Shown here one piece after another: positions 40,450-52,600 of a stretch of DNA of 64,000 nucleotides. Position 1 is the first letter of the stretch, and every line of letters begins with the position of its first letter. The notes under the pieces are model-generated. The model made no database searches, was not told the origin of the DNA, and was given only the letters and a program-made list of their open reading frames with translations. Location of the stretch: the NCBI GenBank assembly GCA_001724265.1, contig MEDY01000009.1, positions 218,265-282,264 on the forward strand, read 5' to 3'. Source of the DNA: Rhizaria sp. SCN 62-66 (taxonomy: Eukaryota; Rhizaria, unplaced). The translations under genes and the position numbers were made by a program.

Positions 40450-42693
40450 TTACCGGAGCTTGCGGAGGTTGCGGGAGGCGCAAAAGAAGAGGAAGAGGAA
40501 CCAGCCGGAGTTGATGAGCAGGCCCTGCCAGACCTGCTGGTCGGCCAGGCCCCAGCCACGCGTCATGACCGCGCGCATGCCCGCCGCGGCCCAGGTCGTG
40601 GGGATGCCATAGGAGATCCACGACAGCGGGACGGGGACGGCCTCGACGGGCCAGATGACGCCGGAGAGCAGCAGCGAGGGGAAGAAGGTGCCAAGGACCA
40701 TCTGGTTGGCGGCGTCCTCGGACTCGGCGCCCGCGGCAATGACGAGGCCAAGCATCATGCCAACCATGCCGAGCAGCATGGCGATGGCCATGAGCAGCAC
40801 AAGGTTGCCCTCCATGGGCAGCGAGAAGATGAGCAGCGCGACCGTGAGCAGTGCCGAGAGCTGGATGAACAGCAGCACCATCATGACGATCGACTGCGCG
40901 ATCATAATCTCGCTGGGGCGCACGCCGGCGGCGTAGACGCGGTCCATGTTGCCGCTCTTCTTCTCCACCACGAAGCCGAGCGCGGTGAGGCCAATGGACT
41001 GGGAGAAGGCAATGGCGACGATGATGCCCGGCGCGATGAAGTCGGTGAACTTGGCAGACTTGGAGCCGTAAACGGCCTCCTTGAGGTAGATGGGCACCGA
41101 CGTCGCAGCGGCCTCGGGCGCAAACTTGAGCACGGCGTGCTCAAACGCGCTCGCCACCTCGGTCTGCAGGAACGCAGAGATCTGCTGGTTGGTCAGGTCG
41201 AGGGAGATTTCAATAGTAGACTTCTTGATCACGTCGGGGTCGACGGAACCGTCCTTGTAGCGCTGCAGGAACGCGGTGGAGAAGCCGTCGGGAAGCTCGA
41301 TAAAGCCCCAGGTGTCGCCGGCGCGCGCACTCTTGTGCGCCTTGTCGTGCGTCGTGAAGCGCTTGAGGGCGAGGTCGCCGTCCGAGTGGAGGAAATCGAG
41401 CATGTACGTCGCAATATCGCCCGACTGCGCGCCCGCGACAACGCCGAACGACAGGTCCTTGGGCGTGCCACCGATGGCAAGGCAGAAGAGCGTGACCTGC
41501 AGCGCCGGCATGATGAACTGGAAGATGAGGAAGGCAATGTTGCGCACCATCTTCTTGTACGACTTCCACGCGAGCGCGGCCGTTACCGTCTTGCGCGGGC
41601 CCCAGGCGCAGCAGCAGCCCGTGTTGTCGGTGCGGTCGCGCGGGCCGTCGCTGTTCATGCCCAGCGGCAGGTGCTGGTTGTCGAAGGAGCCGAAGAGCGG
41701 CGCCATGTGCGCGGCGGAGTTCGTGTCGGCAGCGGCGGCGGCGCGCGCAGCGCGGTGCTCGTCGACGATGACGCGCGCCTCGGCCAGCATGCGGTCGTGC
41801 GCGATGGGCCCGTCGGCGTCGGCGGGGGCCGGCGCGTAGCCCTGGTCCGAGAGCAGAGCGTCCGAGTTAAGCGAGCCGGCGTGCGGGCCCACGGCGGGCA
41901 GCGGCGACTGCACCAGCAGCAGCTCCTCCTCAGCCTCGCCCAACGCCTGATCGCGCGAGTTACACAGGTGCAGGAAGGTGTCCTCGAGCGATGTCTGCTT
42001 GTACTTGCGGATGAGGAAGTCGGGCGAGCCCTGCTCGAGCATGCGCCCGTTGCGGATAAATCCCACGACATCGGCCTGACGCGCCTCCTCGATGTAGTGC
42101 GTGGTGATGATGATCGTCGTGCCCTGTGCGGCGAGGCGGCGCAGGTAGACCCAGATCTTGGCGCGCAGCGTGGGGTCGACGCCGACAGTCGGCTCGTCCA
42201 GCAGCACCAGCGACGGGTTGTGGATGAGCGTGACGGCAAGCGAGGCGCGGCGCTGCTGGCCGCCGGAGAAGGTGCCCACAGGCCGGTTGTCGCGGGGAAG
42301 CTCGAGGAAGTCGGTGAGGAACTCCTTGCGCTCAAGGTAGTCGCGCTCGGGCACGTTGTTGAGCTTGGCGTAGAAGTAAAAGAGCTCGTCGAGCGTGAAG
42401 GTATCGTGCAGAGCGATGTTCTGCGGCATATAGCCGACGTCGGGGCCGGGAACGCCGTGGCCCGCGGAACCGGGGGTCTTGCCCAGCACAAGCAGCGTGC
42501 CCGAAGTAACGTCGAGCGCACCCAGAATGCAGTTGAGGAACGTGGTCTTGCCGCAGCCGGAAGGGCCGAGCAGGCCGTAAATGCAGCCGCGGGGCAGGAT
42601 CATGCGCATGTCGCGCAGAACGTGCTTCGGGCCGTACGAGCGGTTGACATTCTCCGCCCACACGCCAAAATCCTCCGGGTTCACGACGGACAT
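40450..42693 (-). CDS. ABC half transporter, ABCG/ABCH-like (ABC-2 type)
   Basis: Single-exon gene for a 747-residue protein ending in TAA; the ATG at 42693 (MSVVNPEDFGVWAENVNRSY) is preferred because upstream in-frame codons lack an ATG. The nucleotide-binding domain comes first: Walker A GPSGCGKTT (43-51), Q-loop (Q91), signature FSGGQQRR (142-149), Walker B LVLLDEP (E167) and H-loop TTHYIEEAR. A linker follows, then an ABC-2 membrane domain with a first span at AFLIFQFIMPALQVTLFCLA, a large external loop and five or so more spans ending in QVWQGLLINSGWFLFLFF. NBD-first order with one ABC-2 domain is typical of ABCG/ABCH lipid or drug exporters that work as dimers. Substrate cannot be told from sequence. 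Confidence 0.9.
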   Translation of the reverse strand: MSVVNPEDFGVWAENVNRSYGPKHVLRDMRMILPRGCIYGLLGPSGCGKTTFLNCILGALDVTSGTLLVLGKTPGSAGHGVPGPDVGYMPQNIALHDTFTLDELFYFYAKLNNVPERDYLERKEFLTDFLELPRDNRPVGTFSGGQQRRASLAVTLIHNPSLVLLDEPTVGVDPTLRAKIWVYLRRLAAQGTTIIITTHYIEEARQADVVGFIRNGRMLEQGSPDFLIRKYKQTSLEDTFLHLCNSRDQALGEAEEELLLVQSPLPAVGPHAGSLNSDALLSDQGYAPAPADADGPIAHDRMLAEARVIVDEHRAARAAAAADTNSAAHMAPLFGSFDNQHLPLGMNSDGPRDRTDNTGCCCAWGPRKTVTAALAWKSYKKMVRNIAFLIFQFIMPALQVTLFCLAIGGTPKDLSFGVVAGAQSGDIATYMLDFLHSDGDLALKRFTTHDKAHKSARAGDTWGFIELPDGFSTAFLQRYKDGSVDPDVIKKSTIEISLDLTNQQISAFLQTEVASAFEHAVLKFAPEAAATSVPIYLKEAVYGSKSAKFTDFIAPGIIVAIAFSQSIGLTALGFVVEKKSGNMDRVYAAGVRPSEIMIAQSIVMMVLLFIQLSALLTVALLIFSLPMEGNLVLLMAIAMLLGMVGMMLGLVIAAGAESEDAANQMVLGTFFPSLLLSGVIWPVEAVPVPLSWISYGIPTTWAAAGMRAVMTRGWGLADQQVWQGLLINSGWFLFLFFCASRNLRKLR

Positions 42694-43655
42694 GACTGCG
42701 CGGATCAGTAGAGAAAGCAAAAAGAAGTCAGCAAGCAATCAGGGATGTGAGCGGGGATGAACGAGCGAATGCAAGGAGAAGAAACTGGCGAGTCGATCGG
42801 CACTTCACTGAAAGGGGATTTTCTGCACAACCGTTGAGTGGAACATGTGTGCGAAATTAGTATGAGCTACATCAACTCGTCAACTACAGCAGCATCTCCA
42901 ATCGTCACTATAGTCGGAGGATATTGACAACGAAATGTCTTGAAACCCAGTGCGTAAAGACGACGTCGACCCCCCCGGCCAAGTCTGCCCATGCACCAAC
43001 ACGAGTTCGCGAAAAAGTCATTAACGCTGCTTTGCCATCTCATCATCTCATTCCAACTCACACGTCGACATCTCGCTCCTCTGTTCGTCAATCTTGAAAA
43101 TAACTTGTGTTTGTCATATCATCATAGCGCATTAGTGCGTTATTGTATTTTTACGGCTTAAAGACGCCGCCTGTTCGGTTAAAGTCACAATTGCGGCGAT
43201 GTTATCTTGTTCGGTTCAGGACAAGCGTCATAACTCTTCGACACCGGATATGACAGGGTCAATGAAGGTTCAATCATGTATACCACCGACTATTGGTGGG
43301 ACTACTATGCCAAAAAGCTTCACGCCTGCGCTCATTTGAAATGTTGTTTATCTTACGCATGTCATACCTGTTTTTTGTCTCACCTCGCCAAGGTCTCACA
43401 TCTCCTCTGTCCATCTCTCCCTCACGTCCGCTGGAACGGTTTCTTTCCTTGCTTAGCGCGCTGGCGTGCGCCCTTACATAGTAAACCCTGTACGGTGCTT
43501 TTAAAGCATTCTTTTATTCTTTTCACGAGCCTCGAAAGCTCACTCCTGACTCTCAAAGGCAGCCTTCCCCCTTTGCCCCTCTCACTCGCCCTAGGCCTGA
43601 GTTGCGTTGCTGCGCTGTAACACAACAGTAACGACGCGCCGTCGTTCTGTGCAGT
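42694..43655. other. Divergent intergenic region between ABC transporter and GH2 giant
   Basis: About 960 bp with intermediate base composition. The part near 43370-43640 is pyrimidine-rich on the plus strand, as expected for a leader of the downstream gene. Open frames (42867-43091 minus; 43276-43620 plus) have no recognisable motif. Confidence 0.55.
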
Positions 43656-46600
43656 ATGTCCTATGCTGCCTCGCGCTCTCCGCGCGGCGCCGCAGCGTCC
43701 GATCAACAACTTCAACATCAGCAGCGGCTCCTTCGCCAGCAGCAGTTACAACAGCAGCAGCAGCGTCAGCAGCAGCAGCCTCAGCCTCAGCGCCAGCCTC
43801 AGCGTCAGCAGCAGCACTACTCCACGTCTGCGTTGGATGACAGTGACGGCGGCTCCGGCGGCGTCGTCGTTGTCTCCCCCTTTGACGACGACGATGATGG
43901 CGACCGCTACCGCTACGGCGACGGCGACGACGGCGCTCACGACCCCCGTGGCCACAGTCACCGGGGGCACAGTCGCAACGACAAAGACGACGGCGACGAC
44001 AGCACGGGCTTCCACGTGCCCGTACCCGCCAACGCCATCGGCTACGGCAACGTCGGGGGTCACGACCACGACGACGACGGCTACTTCGACGGCGACGACA
44101 CGGGCGCCGACGGCGGCAACAGCAGCGCGGGGCTCAACGGCCGCGACGACGGATTCTACCACGGCGACGGGCAGCGCAGGCCGCACCCCCGGTCCGCCGC
44201 CGCCGCAGGTGCTGTGTCAACGGCGCGCCCGACGGCGTGGTCGCGCGCCCGCGCGCGCGGAGCTGACGCGCCGACGCTCGTGGACCGGCTCGCCGTGTGC
44301 ATGTGCTCGATGCAGGGGCTCCTGCTGTGCATGGTGCTGGGCGCGTGCTTTACTATCGCCTTTGCAGTTATCTCGACGGCGCTGCTGAACCCTTCCTCCG
44401 CCGGCAGCGGGTTGATCCACATCACACCGCCCGCGCAGCCCACGATGCCTGGCGTCCCTGCGAGTCCTTCGCAGCCGCTGCAGCCCGCGACGCCGGCCAT
44501 CGAGCCAGTCGACGGCACCGTCACACCGGGCACGGACGCGACACCCACGCCGGCGACGACGCCAGCGACAGACGCGGGCTCGGTGGGTGGGGTGACGACG
44601 CCTCCCGCGACTGGCACTGACTCCGCTCCGGACGCGGCCACGGCGACGACTGTGCCGGCCCCGGAGACGGTTGCAGCAAGCGAGCTGACTGGCCCCGGCA
44701 CGCAGGCGCTCTACACCCACCCGCTCCTCGCTGCCAACGGCGCAACCACAGGCCACGGCGGCGCTGCTGTGGGCACGCAGTCTCTGGCGAGCGCGTTCGT
44801 GCCCTGGACGCTCGCGCCCGCGGGCTCCTACTTCGCGCCCCTGTCCAGCGCGCTCGCGCGCGCGGTCACGGCAGACTCGATCGACGCCGCCGCCGCGCTC
44901 GTCGCTGCCCCCGCCGCCGCCTCGGACAGCACGGCGGGCTCTGTGGGCGGCGCGCCCGTGTACACGCCCGAGAGCGCGCTGAGCTCCGGACTCTTCTCCC
45001 CCTCGGACAGCAACGGACAGTACTTGCACTCGGTGCCCAAGGCGACGCTGCTCGAGTCGGCCGCCGCTCTGCGCTTCGCCGCCGCCGCCGCGTCGGCCAC
45101 ACTGACGCCCGCTGCGACGCTCGCCTCGTCCGCGGTGCGCGACGCCGCGTTGTCGCTCGCAGCATCCGTGCCCGCCGCCACCGCCGCCCTGGCCGGGGAC
45201 GCCGCCTCCGCCGCCGCTGTGGGCAGCCAGTCGCTTCCCGGCGTTGCGGCCGCGAGCTTCGCGGTGGGCGCGGTCGGCGCGCGCTCCGGTGCCATGGCCC
45301 TGATGCAGTCTCTGCTGCCGGCGACTCCCGCGACGCCGGCCATCGCGCACGTGTCATACATGCCCGCTCTGCCCGCAGCCTTTGCGGCCGACGCTGCGCT
45401 CGCCGCCGCGGCCGCCGCCGCCGTGGCCGACTGCGCCGCAGTGCCGGCCAGCGTGGGCGGCGACCGGCTGCGCGCGCTGCTCGCGCTGCAGGGCGTGACC
45501 GCGACGCCCGCGCTCAACCTCGCGTCCCGGCCGCTGTTCGTGGCCGCCGACGGCGCCGCCAGAGAGGGCGGCGCGCCCGCCCTACCCTCGGTCGCGGGCA
45601 TGCTCTCGGCGGCCGCGGCGGGCGGCATCGCGTCCGCGGGCGCCGCCACGGGCTCCGCGCCCGCGGCGGGCAGCTCGCCGCTGCCCACGGTCGGCGAGGA
45701 CTGGCTGCTCTGGGTCCGCGCGCCGAACGGCTGCGCGGCACTCTCCCTCACGGCCTCGCAGCGCCGCTGGCTCGCCGCCGCGGGTGCCACGGTGGCGCGC
45801 GAGATCCGCGCCGCGCGCGCGCTGGCCCCGGCGTCGGTCGCCGAGTCCGTCACCGCGGCGGGGCGCAAGTCCCCCGTGGTAGCCGACAGCGGTATCACGC
45901 TCTGGGACGGACCCTGGGATGCGCTCGTGTCGGCCAACGCGACGGCCACGCGCGCGGCCTTCGAGAGCACGCTCATGACTGCGCTGCTGACGGCCGCGCC
46001 GCTGTTCAACGCCACCGTGGCCGACCCCGCGATGGCGACCGTGGTGTCCTCGGTCATGCGCGCGTTCACGGGCTCGACCGCGTTCTCCGCCGCCTCGACG
46101 GACTTGGCCGCGGTCACCGCGATGGCGTGGCAGCTCGACGCGCCCGAGGCGCTCGCGGTGCCTGTGCTGCCCGCGACCGTGCCGGGTACTGTGGTCTCCA
46201 CGATCGCCGAGCAGGGCCCCGTCAAGAACCCGCTGTACGGCACCAACCTGCAGTGCTACCCGGACATCTCCACCACGGGCCGCGGCGCCTACTCGGGCGT
46301 CTGGAGCGTCGCTTTCCCGCTGACCAACCCCGCCAACGCCAGCGAGGCCACCGTGATCGTCTCCGCAACGCGCGCTGTCACGCCGCCCCAGCACGCTACT
46401 CGCGCCGCTATCCCCGGCGTCGCTTTCGCTGCTACCGCAACTGCGACCTCTGCGAGTGCGAGCGCGATTGCGTCGTCGAGCACGGGCGCAGACACGGTCG
46501 CGGTGGACACCGACGGCTACGCGTGGCGCGTGCTCGCCTCGCTGCGCGCCGGCAAGCTGCCCCCCGTGCTCTCGCGCGCACTGCTGCTCTCGCCCTCTGC

Positions 46601-49600
46601 CGCTTCCGCCGCTTCATCGGGCGCGGCGCAATGGGGCGCGGGCCGCGTGTGGACCAAGGTCACCGCCGGCACGCACGCCGTCACCGGCGAGATGTACATT
46701 CCACCAGTGACGGCTGAGGAGGCGCTCGCGGCCGTCAAGAACGAAGACTGTGCCGCCGAAAACGGCTGCACTGCGTACTACGTCCCCGCGGCGTTTCCGT
46801 TCCCCTCGCTCGCCGCGCAGAAGCTCGCCGAAGCGCTGGCCACTGCGCGCGCGATTGCAGCCGCGTCGGCCCCTGTGGCGAACAACACGGACACGCCCGC
46901 GGCTGCTGCTGCTGCTGCTGCTGCGTCGAACAGTGTGGGCGAGGGCGTCATCGCCGGCTTCGACTCGCCCGACCTGATCGCGCCGATGCTGGCCGCGCTT
47001 GCGACCCCCGGCAGCGGCGGCAGCGCCGCGCTGTCCGCGGCTATCGCCGCCGCGTCCCACCGCGCCGCCGCGCCGCAGTCCGCGCCCGCTGCACCCGGCG
47101 GCGCGCGCGGCGGGCAGCGCGTGTGGTTGCTGCTGCGCGGCGTGTCGTACCGCGCGCACGCGGCGCTCAACGGCGTCGCGCTGGCACCGCTGCCCGACGC
47201 CGACGGCGGCGACGCCGAGGCCGCGGTGGGCATGTTCCGCCGCGCGTGGTACGACCTCACGCCCGCGGTCGCCGCGACGCAGGGCGCGGCTGCGACGGCC
47301 ACGGTCGGCAACGCCACCGCCGTGGACGTCGCGATGACTGCGCTGGTGCGATACTTGGCGACGCTGACCCGCGAGGAACGCGCGGACCTGATCTCGGTGG
47401 CCACGGCCGCCACGACGGGCGCGCACACGGCCAAGCCTGAGGCGGCGGCGCTGGCGCGGCTGGCTGACCACCTGCGCGTGCGCGGCAGCGGCACCGCGTC
47501 GGGCAGCTCGGTGGTCACCTCCAAGTCCGCCCCCGTACCCGTGCCCGCAGTCTTCTCCGCCGAGTTCTACTTCCTGCTGCTCTCGCACGCCTGGGCGCAC
47601 CACGCCGCGGCGCCCACGGCCGCCGGCACCGAAGCCTCGGCGTCAGCGGGCAAGCCGGGCACGCGCGGCAGCGCCGGGCTGCCGCCGCACGAGGCACTGG
47701 CCGCCGCGGCGCGGCTGCTGTCGTCAGTGAGCGCGGGCACAGCGTTCCCGGCGCGCGCGCTGCCGTCGGCGGCGCTTGCGCAGCAGGCCGGCGCGGCGCT
47801 GCTTTCGGGCGCCGTCAACTCGGCGCCGCCGCGGCTCGTCACGCGCGCGTGGGCGTCGCTGCACCGGCTCTCGGTCGCGATCGAGCCAGTGCCGCACCCC
47901 GACACACCGGGCAGCCAGGGCGGCCGCACTAAGTCGCTCGGCCGCAGCGTTAACTCGCAGTACACGGGCGGCTGGGACTGGATTGAGGGCACGCCGGACC
48001 GCAACACGGGCCCCTGGGACGACGTCTCGCTGCGCTACACCGGCAACTGCCTGATGCGCGACCCGCATGTGTGGTCCGAGGGCCACGACTCCGCCACCGC
48101 GGCCACGGTGCGCGCCGAGGTCGAGCTGCTCAACGCCTCCCCCGACCCCATCGTCGTGCACGCGCGCTACACCGTGCGCTCCGCCAGCGGCACCAACGCG
48201 ACGAGCGAGGTCTCGGCGTCGGTGCCCGTGCTGTTGGCGGCCTACGCGCGCACAAAGGTCGTGTTTCCGCCGCAAGCGCTTGTGAAGCCGCGTCTTTGGT
48301 GGCCCCACGGCCACGGTGAGCAACACCTCTACGCCGCGACGTTCAACTGCGACGACGTCTCTGTCCCCTCTGCCGCGGCTGCAGCTGGCGCTAAGGGCGC
48401 GTCCACCGCGGCGACCTCGGCGAGTGCTGCGGCCGCGGCTGTGGACGGGCTGTATAGCGCGTTCCTCGCCGCCGCCGACGAGACCCTCGCGCGCGAGCTG
48501 ACGCCCGTGCTCGACCGCTGGTCCGCGTCGCCCGCCGTGGCGGCCGTGACGAACGCGCCCGTGTACCTGCTGCCCGCGCCCGCGCCGGCGATGATCCGCC
48601 TGCGCGCGGGCGCCGTGGGACAGGACCCGCTGTCGAGCGCTGGCTTCATGGCCTGGGCCAGCGCGCTGCCCGCGCAGGTTGCGCCCACGGTCAGCGAGGC
48701 CGGCGCGCTGCTGCAGAGCGCGATGCCATCGCGCTACCTCACGCGCATGCCGCAGACCGCCCCCGCGACGTCGTACGCCGCCACATATAGCGAGCTCGCC
48801 AAGAACCCCCTGTGGCGCTCGCTGCCGCCCGCGATCGGCCTGGCCAGCTCGCTGCCGACGCTGGCGTACCAGGCGCTCGGCTACGCGCCCGCCGAGGCCC
48901 CGGCCGGCGCGGCGCTGATGCCGCACGCGTTGCGGCCCGTGTTCGGCCCCGCCGGCGACGCCGTGGTGGCCGCCGCGACGCGGTCCAACATCGACGCCGT
49001 GACCGCGCGCGTGGTCGCCGTGTTGCCCGCCAGCGCGCTGGCCACGCACGCCGTCCGGAACGCCGGCGACGTGCCTGTGCTCACCCTGCGCGTGCGCGCC
49101 ACCGTGCACGCGCTGCTCGCGCCTATTGGCGGCGGCAGCGGCAACGGCCCCGCGGGTGCGTCGACGGTCAGTCTGTACGACCTGCTGACCGCGGGCCTCG
49201 GACCATGGTCGACGTCGCCGCTCTCGTCGCCACTCGACGCGCGTCCTCCCACGGACGCGCCCTCCGCCGCGGCCGCCGTGTCTGCCACCAGCGCCGCGCT
49301 GCCGCCGGCCGTGGCCTCCGCCCTGGCCGCCGCCGTCGCCGCCGCCGTCGCGCCGCTGGGCTACCTGCAGCACGCGTCCGTGGCGACGGTGCTCCCGCTG
49401 CTCGAGCACGTCATGCGCGCGCACGCGCTAGAGCAGCAGAACCAGGTCGTGCGCCCCACGCAGGCGCCGCGCCGGCTGCTCGCTGAGGCACTCCCCGCGC
49501 TCCAGCTCCACCGCCAAGGCAGCGCGCGCGGCACGTTCCTGTCCCACAACGGCGTGCTGGCCACGTCACTCGGCGGCGCCGGCGCGGGCAACCTCGTGCA

Positions 49601-52600
49601 GGCGCAGCAGCGGCGCGCCGGCCAGTCTGGTGCCGGCGACGAAGCGGGGCTTCACGGCTACTACGCTTCCGCGGCGTCCAAGCCCTTTGTTTCGGTCACC
49701 GCGAAGCTTGCCGCCGCGCAGTCGGCGCCCTACGGCGCCGCGCCGTCGCCCGCGTCGGTGCACAAGTGGCCCGCGCGCTACGCCCCGCTTGTGCGCTTTC
49801 ACGCCGCGAAGCTCTCGGTGCGCGCGCTCGCCGCCGCCGGGCTGCCCGCCGGGTCCCCGGGCGCCGCGGCTGTGTCGGACAGCCAGACCGTGCGGTTCGG
49901 CGTCCGCGACGTGCACGTGGCCAACGCGCGCATGCCCGCGGCGCAGTCCCCCGCGCCGCTGGTGCTGGTCAACGGCAAGCGCATCTACACGCGCGGTGGC
50001 AACTGGATCGCGTCCGACCAGCTCCTGCGCGGCTCCTCGGACAGGCAACGGTACTTCGACGAAGTGCAGCTGCACCGTGACGGCGGCATCAACATGATCC
50101 GCATCTGGGGCGGCGCGACGGCGGAGCGTCCCGAGTTCTACGAGGCCTGCGACGAGCTGGGCGTGATGGTGTGGCAAGACTTCTGGCAGAGCGGCGACGT
50201 CAACGGCCGCTGGGGCGGGCGCTACGAGTGGCCTGACGACCACTCGCTCTACATCGCCTCGATCCGCGACACTGTTCGCCTCCTCCGCACACACCCGTCG
50301 CTGGTCATTTGGTGTGCCGGCAACGAAATCGACCCGATTGACCGGTCACCGCAGCCTTCGATTCGCGCGGCGATGTTCGACGCCATTTGGTCCGTGCGCC
50401 GCGACGACTCCTACCTCGTCCTCGACTCGGGCTCTCCGGCCACCGCGCGCCGCCTCTTCCTCTCCTCGACCTCGGGTGGCAACTCGCTCTTCGCTTTCGC
50501 GCCCGCGGACGGGCCTTACGACGTGCAGACCATGACGGGCTTCTACGGCGGCTCGATGCAGTTCCGCATGCCGTTCAACCCTGAGCTGGGCTCGTCGGGC
50601 ACGCCGTCAGCGCTGTCGCTGCGGCAGATGCTCGCCCCCGCGGACCACGTGCCGCCGCCGCAGGGCGCCAACGCCAACGGCGCGTCGCGCGGCTGGGTCT
50701 TCCACAAGTTCATCCAGTACTACGACACGGCCCGCGTGGACCACGTGTACCAGATGCACACGCCGGCCTCGACGCCGACGACCGCCGCGCTGTCGACTGC
50801 CGACGCGCGCGCGGTTTCCCGCGCCGAGCACTTGTTGTTCCCTAACACGGTTCTCGCGCCGCCGCCGGCCGCGCCGTTGGACGTCGAGTCGGACGGCGAG
50901 GGCACGGGCACGGGCGGCGACGCGGGCATGACGATGGACCGCTACGCGACGTCGGCGCTCATGGTGAACCTGATGCAACACCGCGCCATCATCGAGAACA
51001 CGCAGGCGCACGCCTTCACGCGCCACTCGGGCGTCGTGCTGTGGAAGTCGCAGGGGCCCTGGCCGCACCTCCGCGGCGGGCTCTACGACTACTACCTCTC
51101 GCAGCAGGGCGCGCTCTACGGCACGCGCCACGCCGGCGAGCAGCTCCACGTCCAGTTTGACTACGGCTACTCTGCGGGCAACAGCAACGGGCCTGTCGCC
51201 ACGCTCACCGGCGCGCCCGCCAACGGCGTCGTGCTGCGTGCCGCCTCCGCAGTCAGCGAGGGCGACGTCAAGCCCTTGCCGGCGCCGACCGCGGCCGAGA
51301 CCGCGCTGGCGACGGCCGCGGAGGCCGCGCTGGAGGCCGCGCACGCCGCGGACGCGAAGCGTGCTGCGACGGCGGGCAGCGTGACCGTGCGCTCCCCGCC
51401 CCTCGCGAGCGCCGCGGACGGCGCTGGTCGCGCGAACGAGCAGCTGGTGTACCCGTTCGCCAACGTGGCCATCACGGCGGCGACCCCGGGACTGAACCCG
51501 GGCGGCTCGACCACGCGCAAGCAGGTGCAACTGTCGCTCTTCACGCTGCGCCACGGCTGGGAGGCCGCGCCCGGGCGCGCGCTGCCCTACTGCGCGCTCT
51601 CGCCCAAGACTGCGCCCATCCAGCGCACGCTCACTAACGCCGCCGTGCTCGTCGCCGCCACCGCGGGCGCGCCTCTGGCCGGCAACTCCCCGCTGGCCTT
51701 CGCGCACACGCCCGCGCGCGGCGCGATCCCCGACGCGCTGGGCGGCGAGTCGCAGGCCGCACTCGACTTCTGGGCCGGCAAGGGCGCCATCGTCGGCGCC
51801 GGCACCGTGTACTCAGCGCCCGCGCCCCCCGTGGTGGAGAAGTCGCCCTTCGAGGGCATCTTCGCCGAGCTGGGCACTGTGGTGCGCCCCTCTGCAGTTG
51901 CCGCTGCGCAGGTCGAGACCATCGACGAGCAGGAGCGGCTGCGGCGGCTCTGGCGCGGCACGCAAGACGCCGCCGCCGCCGCTGCCGGGCAGACCGGCGT
52001 TACACCTGACCCGTCGCAACAGCCTGGCCAGGGCCAGCAGCAGCTGCAGACCGGCAGCGCTAGCGCCAACTCGCCCGTTTTTCTCCCCGCGCTCGCCAAC
52101 GCCACCGCGCACGGCAACCCGGCGTTCTCGCCCGCGGTGACCGTGGACGCGTACACCGCGGCGTGGGCGCTACAGCCGCCCGCGGCCCCGCGCGCGCCGA
52201 CGGCGGCCGATGGGACCCCGCGCAAGGCCGCGCTGGCTGAGGTCCCGCTGCGCGCCGCCGCCGTGCCGGTCGGGTGGAGCATGGGCTCTACTGCGGGCTG
52301 GACCGAGGCCGCGCGGTCGCCCTGGGAGGTCCCCGCCGCGCTGCCGGTCGACTCGCCCGCCGTGGCCCCCGGCGCCGCCGCGTTCGCGCACTCGCACGCA
52401 CCCGGCACTGCGGGCAGCAGCAGTGTGTCGACGGGCGCGTTCCACCTGTACCTGCCGGACTCTGCGATCGAGGGTCCGCACGCAGGCCCCCGCAGCGACG
52501 AACCCGTGGTCGCGGCCAGCGCTCTTACGGTGACCTACAACGCTCACCCGCGCACGTGCGCCGTGTGGGCGGACCGCGAGGTATCCTCGGACCCGCGCGA

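Noticed and set aside
42693-42738. Longer N-termini from TTG or GTG codons (ABC transporter, CCCH protein, low-complexity protein, Arp10)
   Set aside because: Eukaryotic genes start at ATG; the first in-frame ATG was used in each case.
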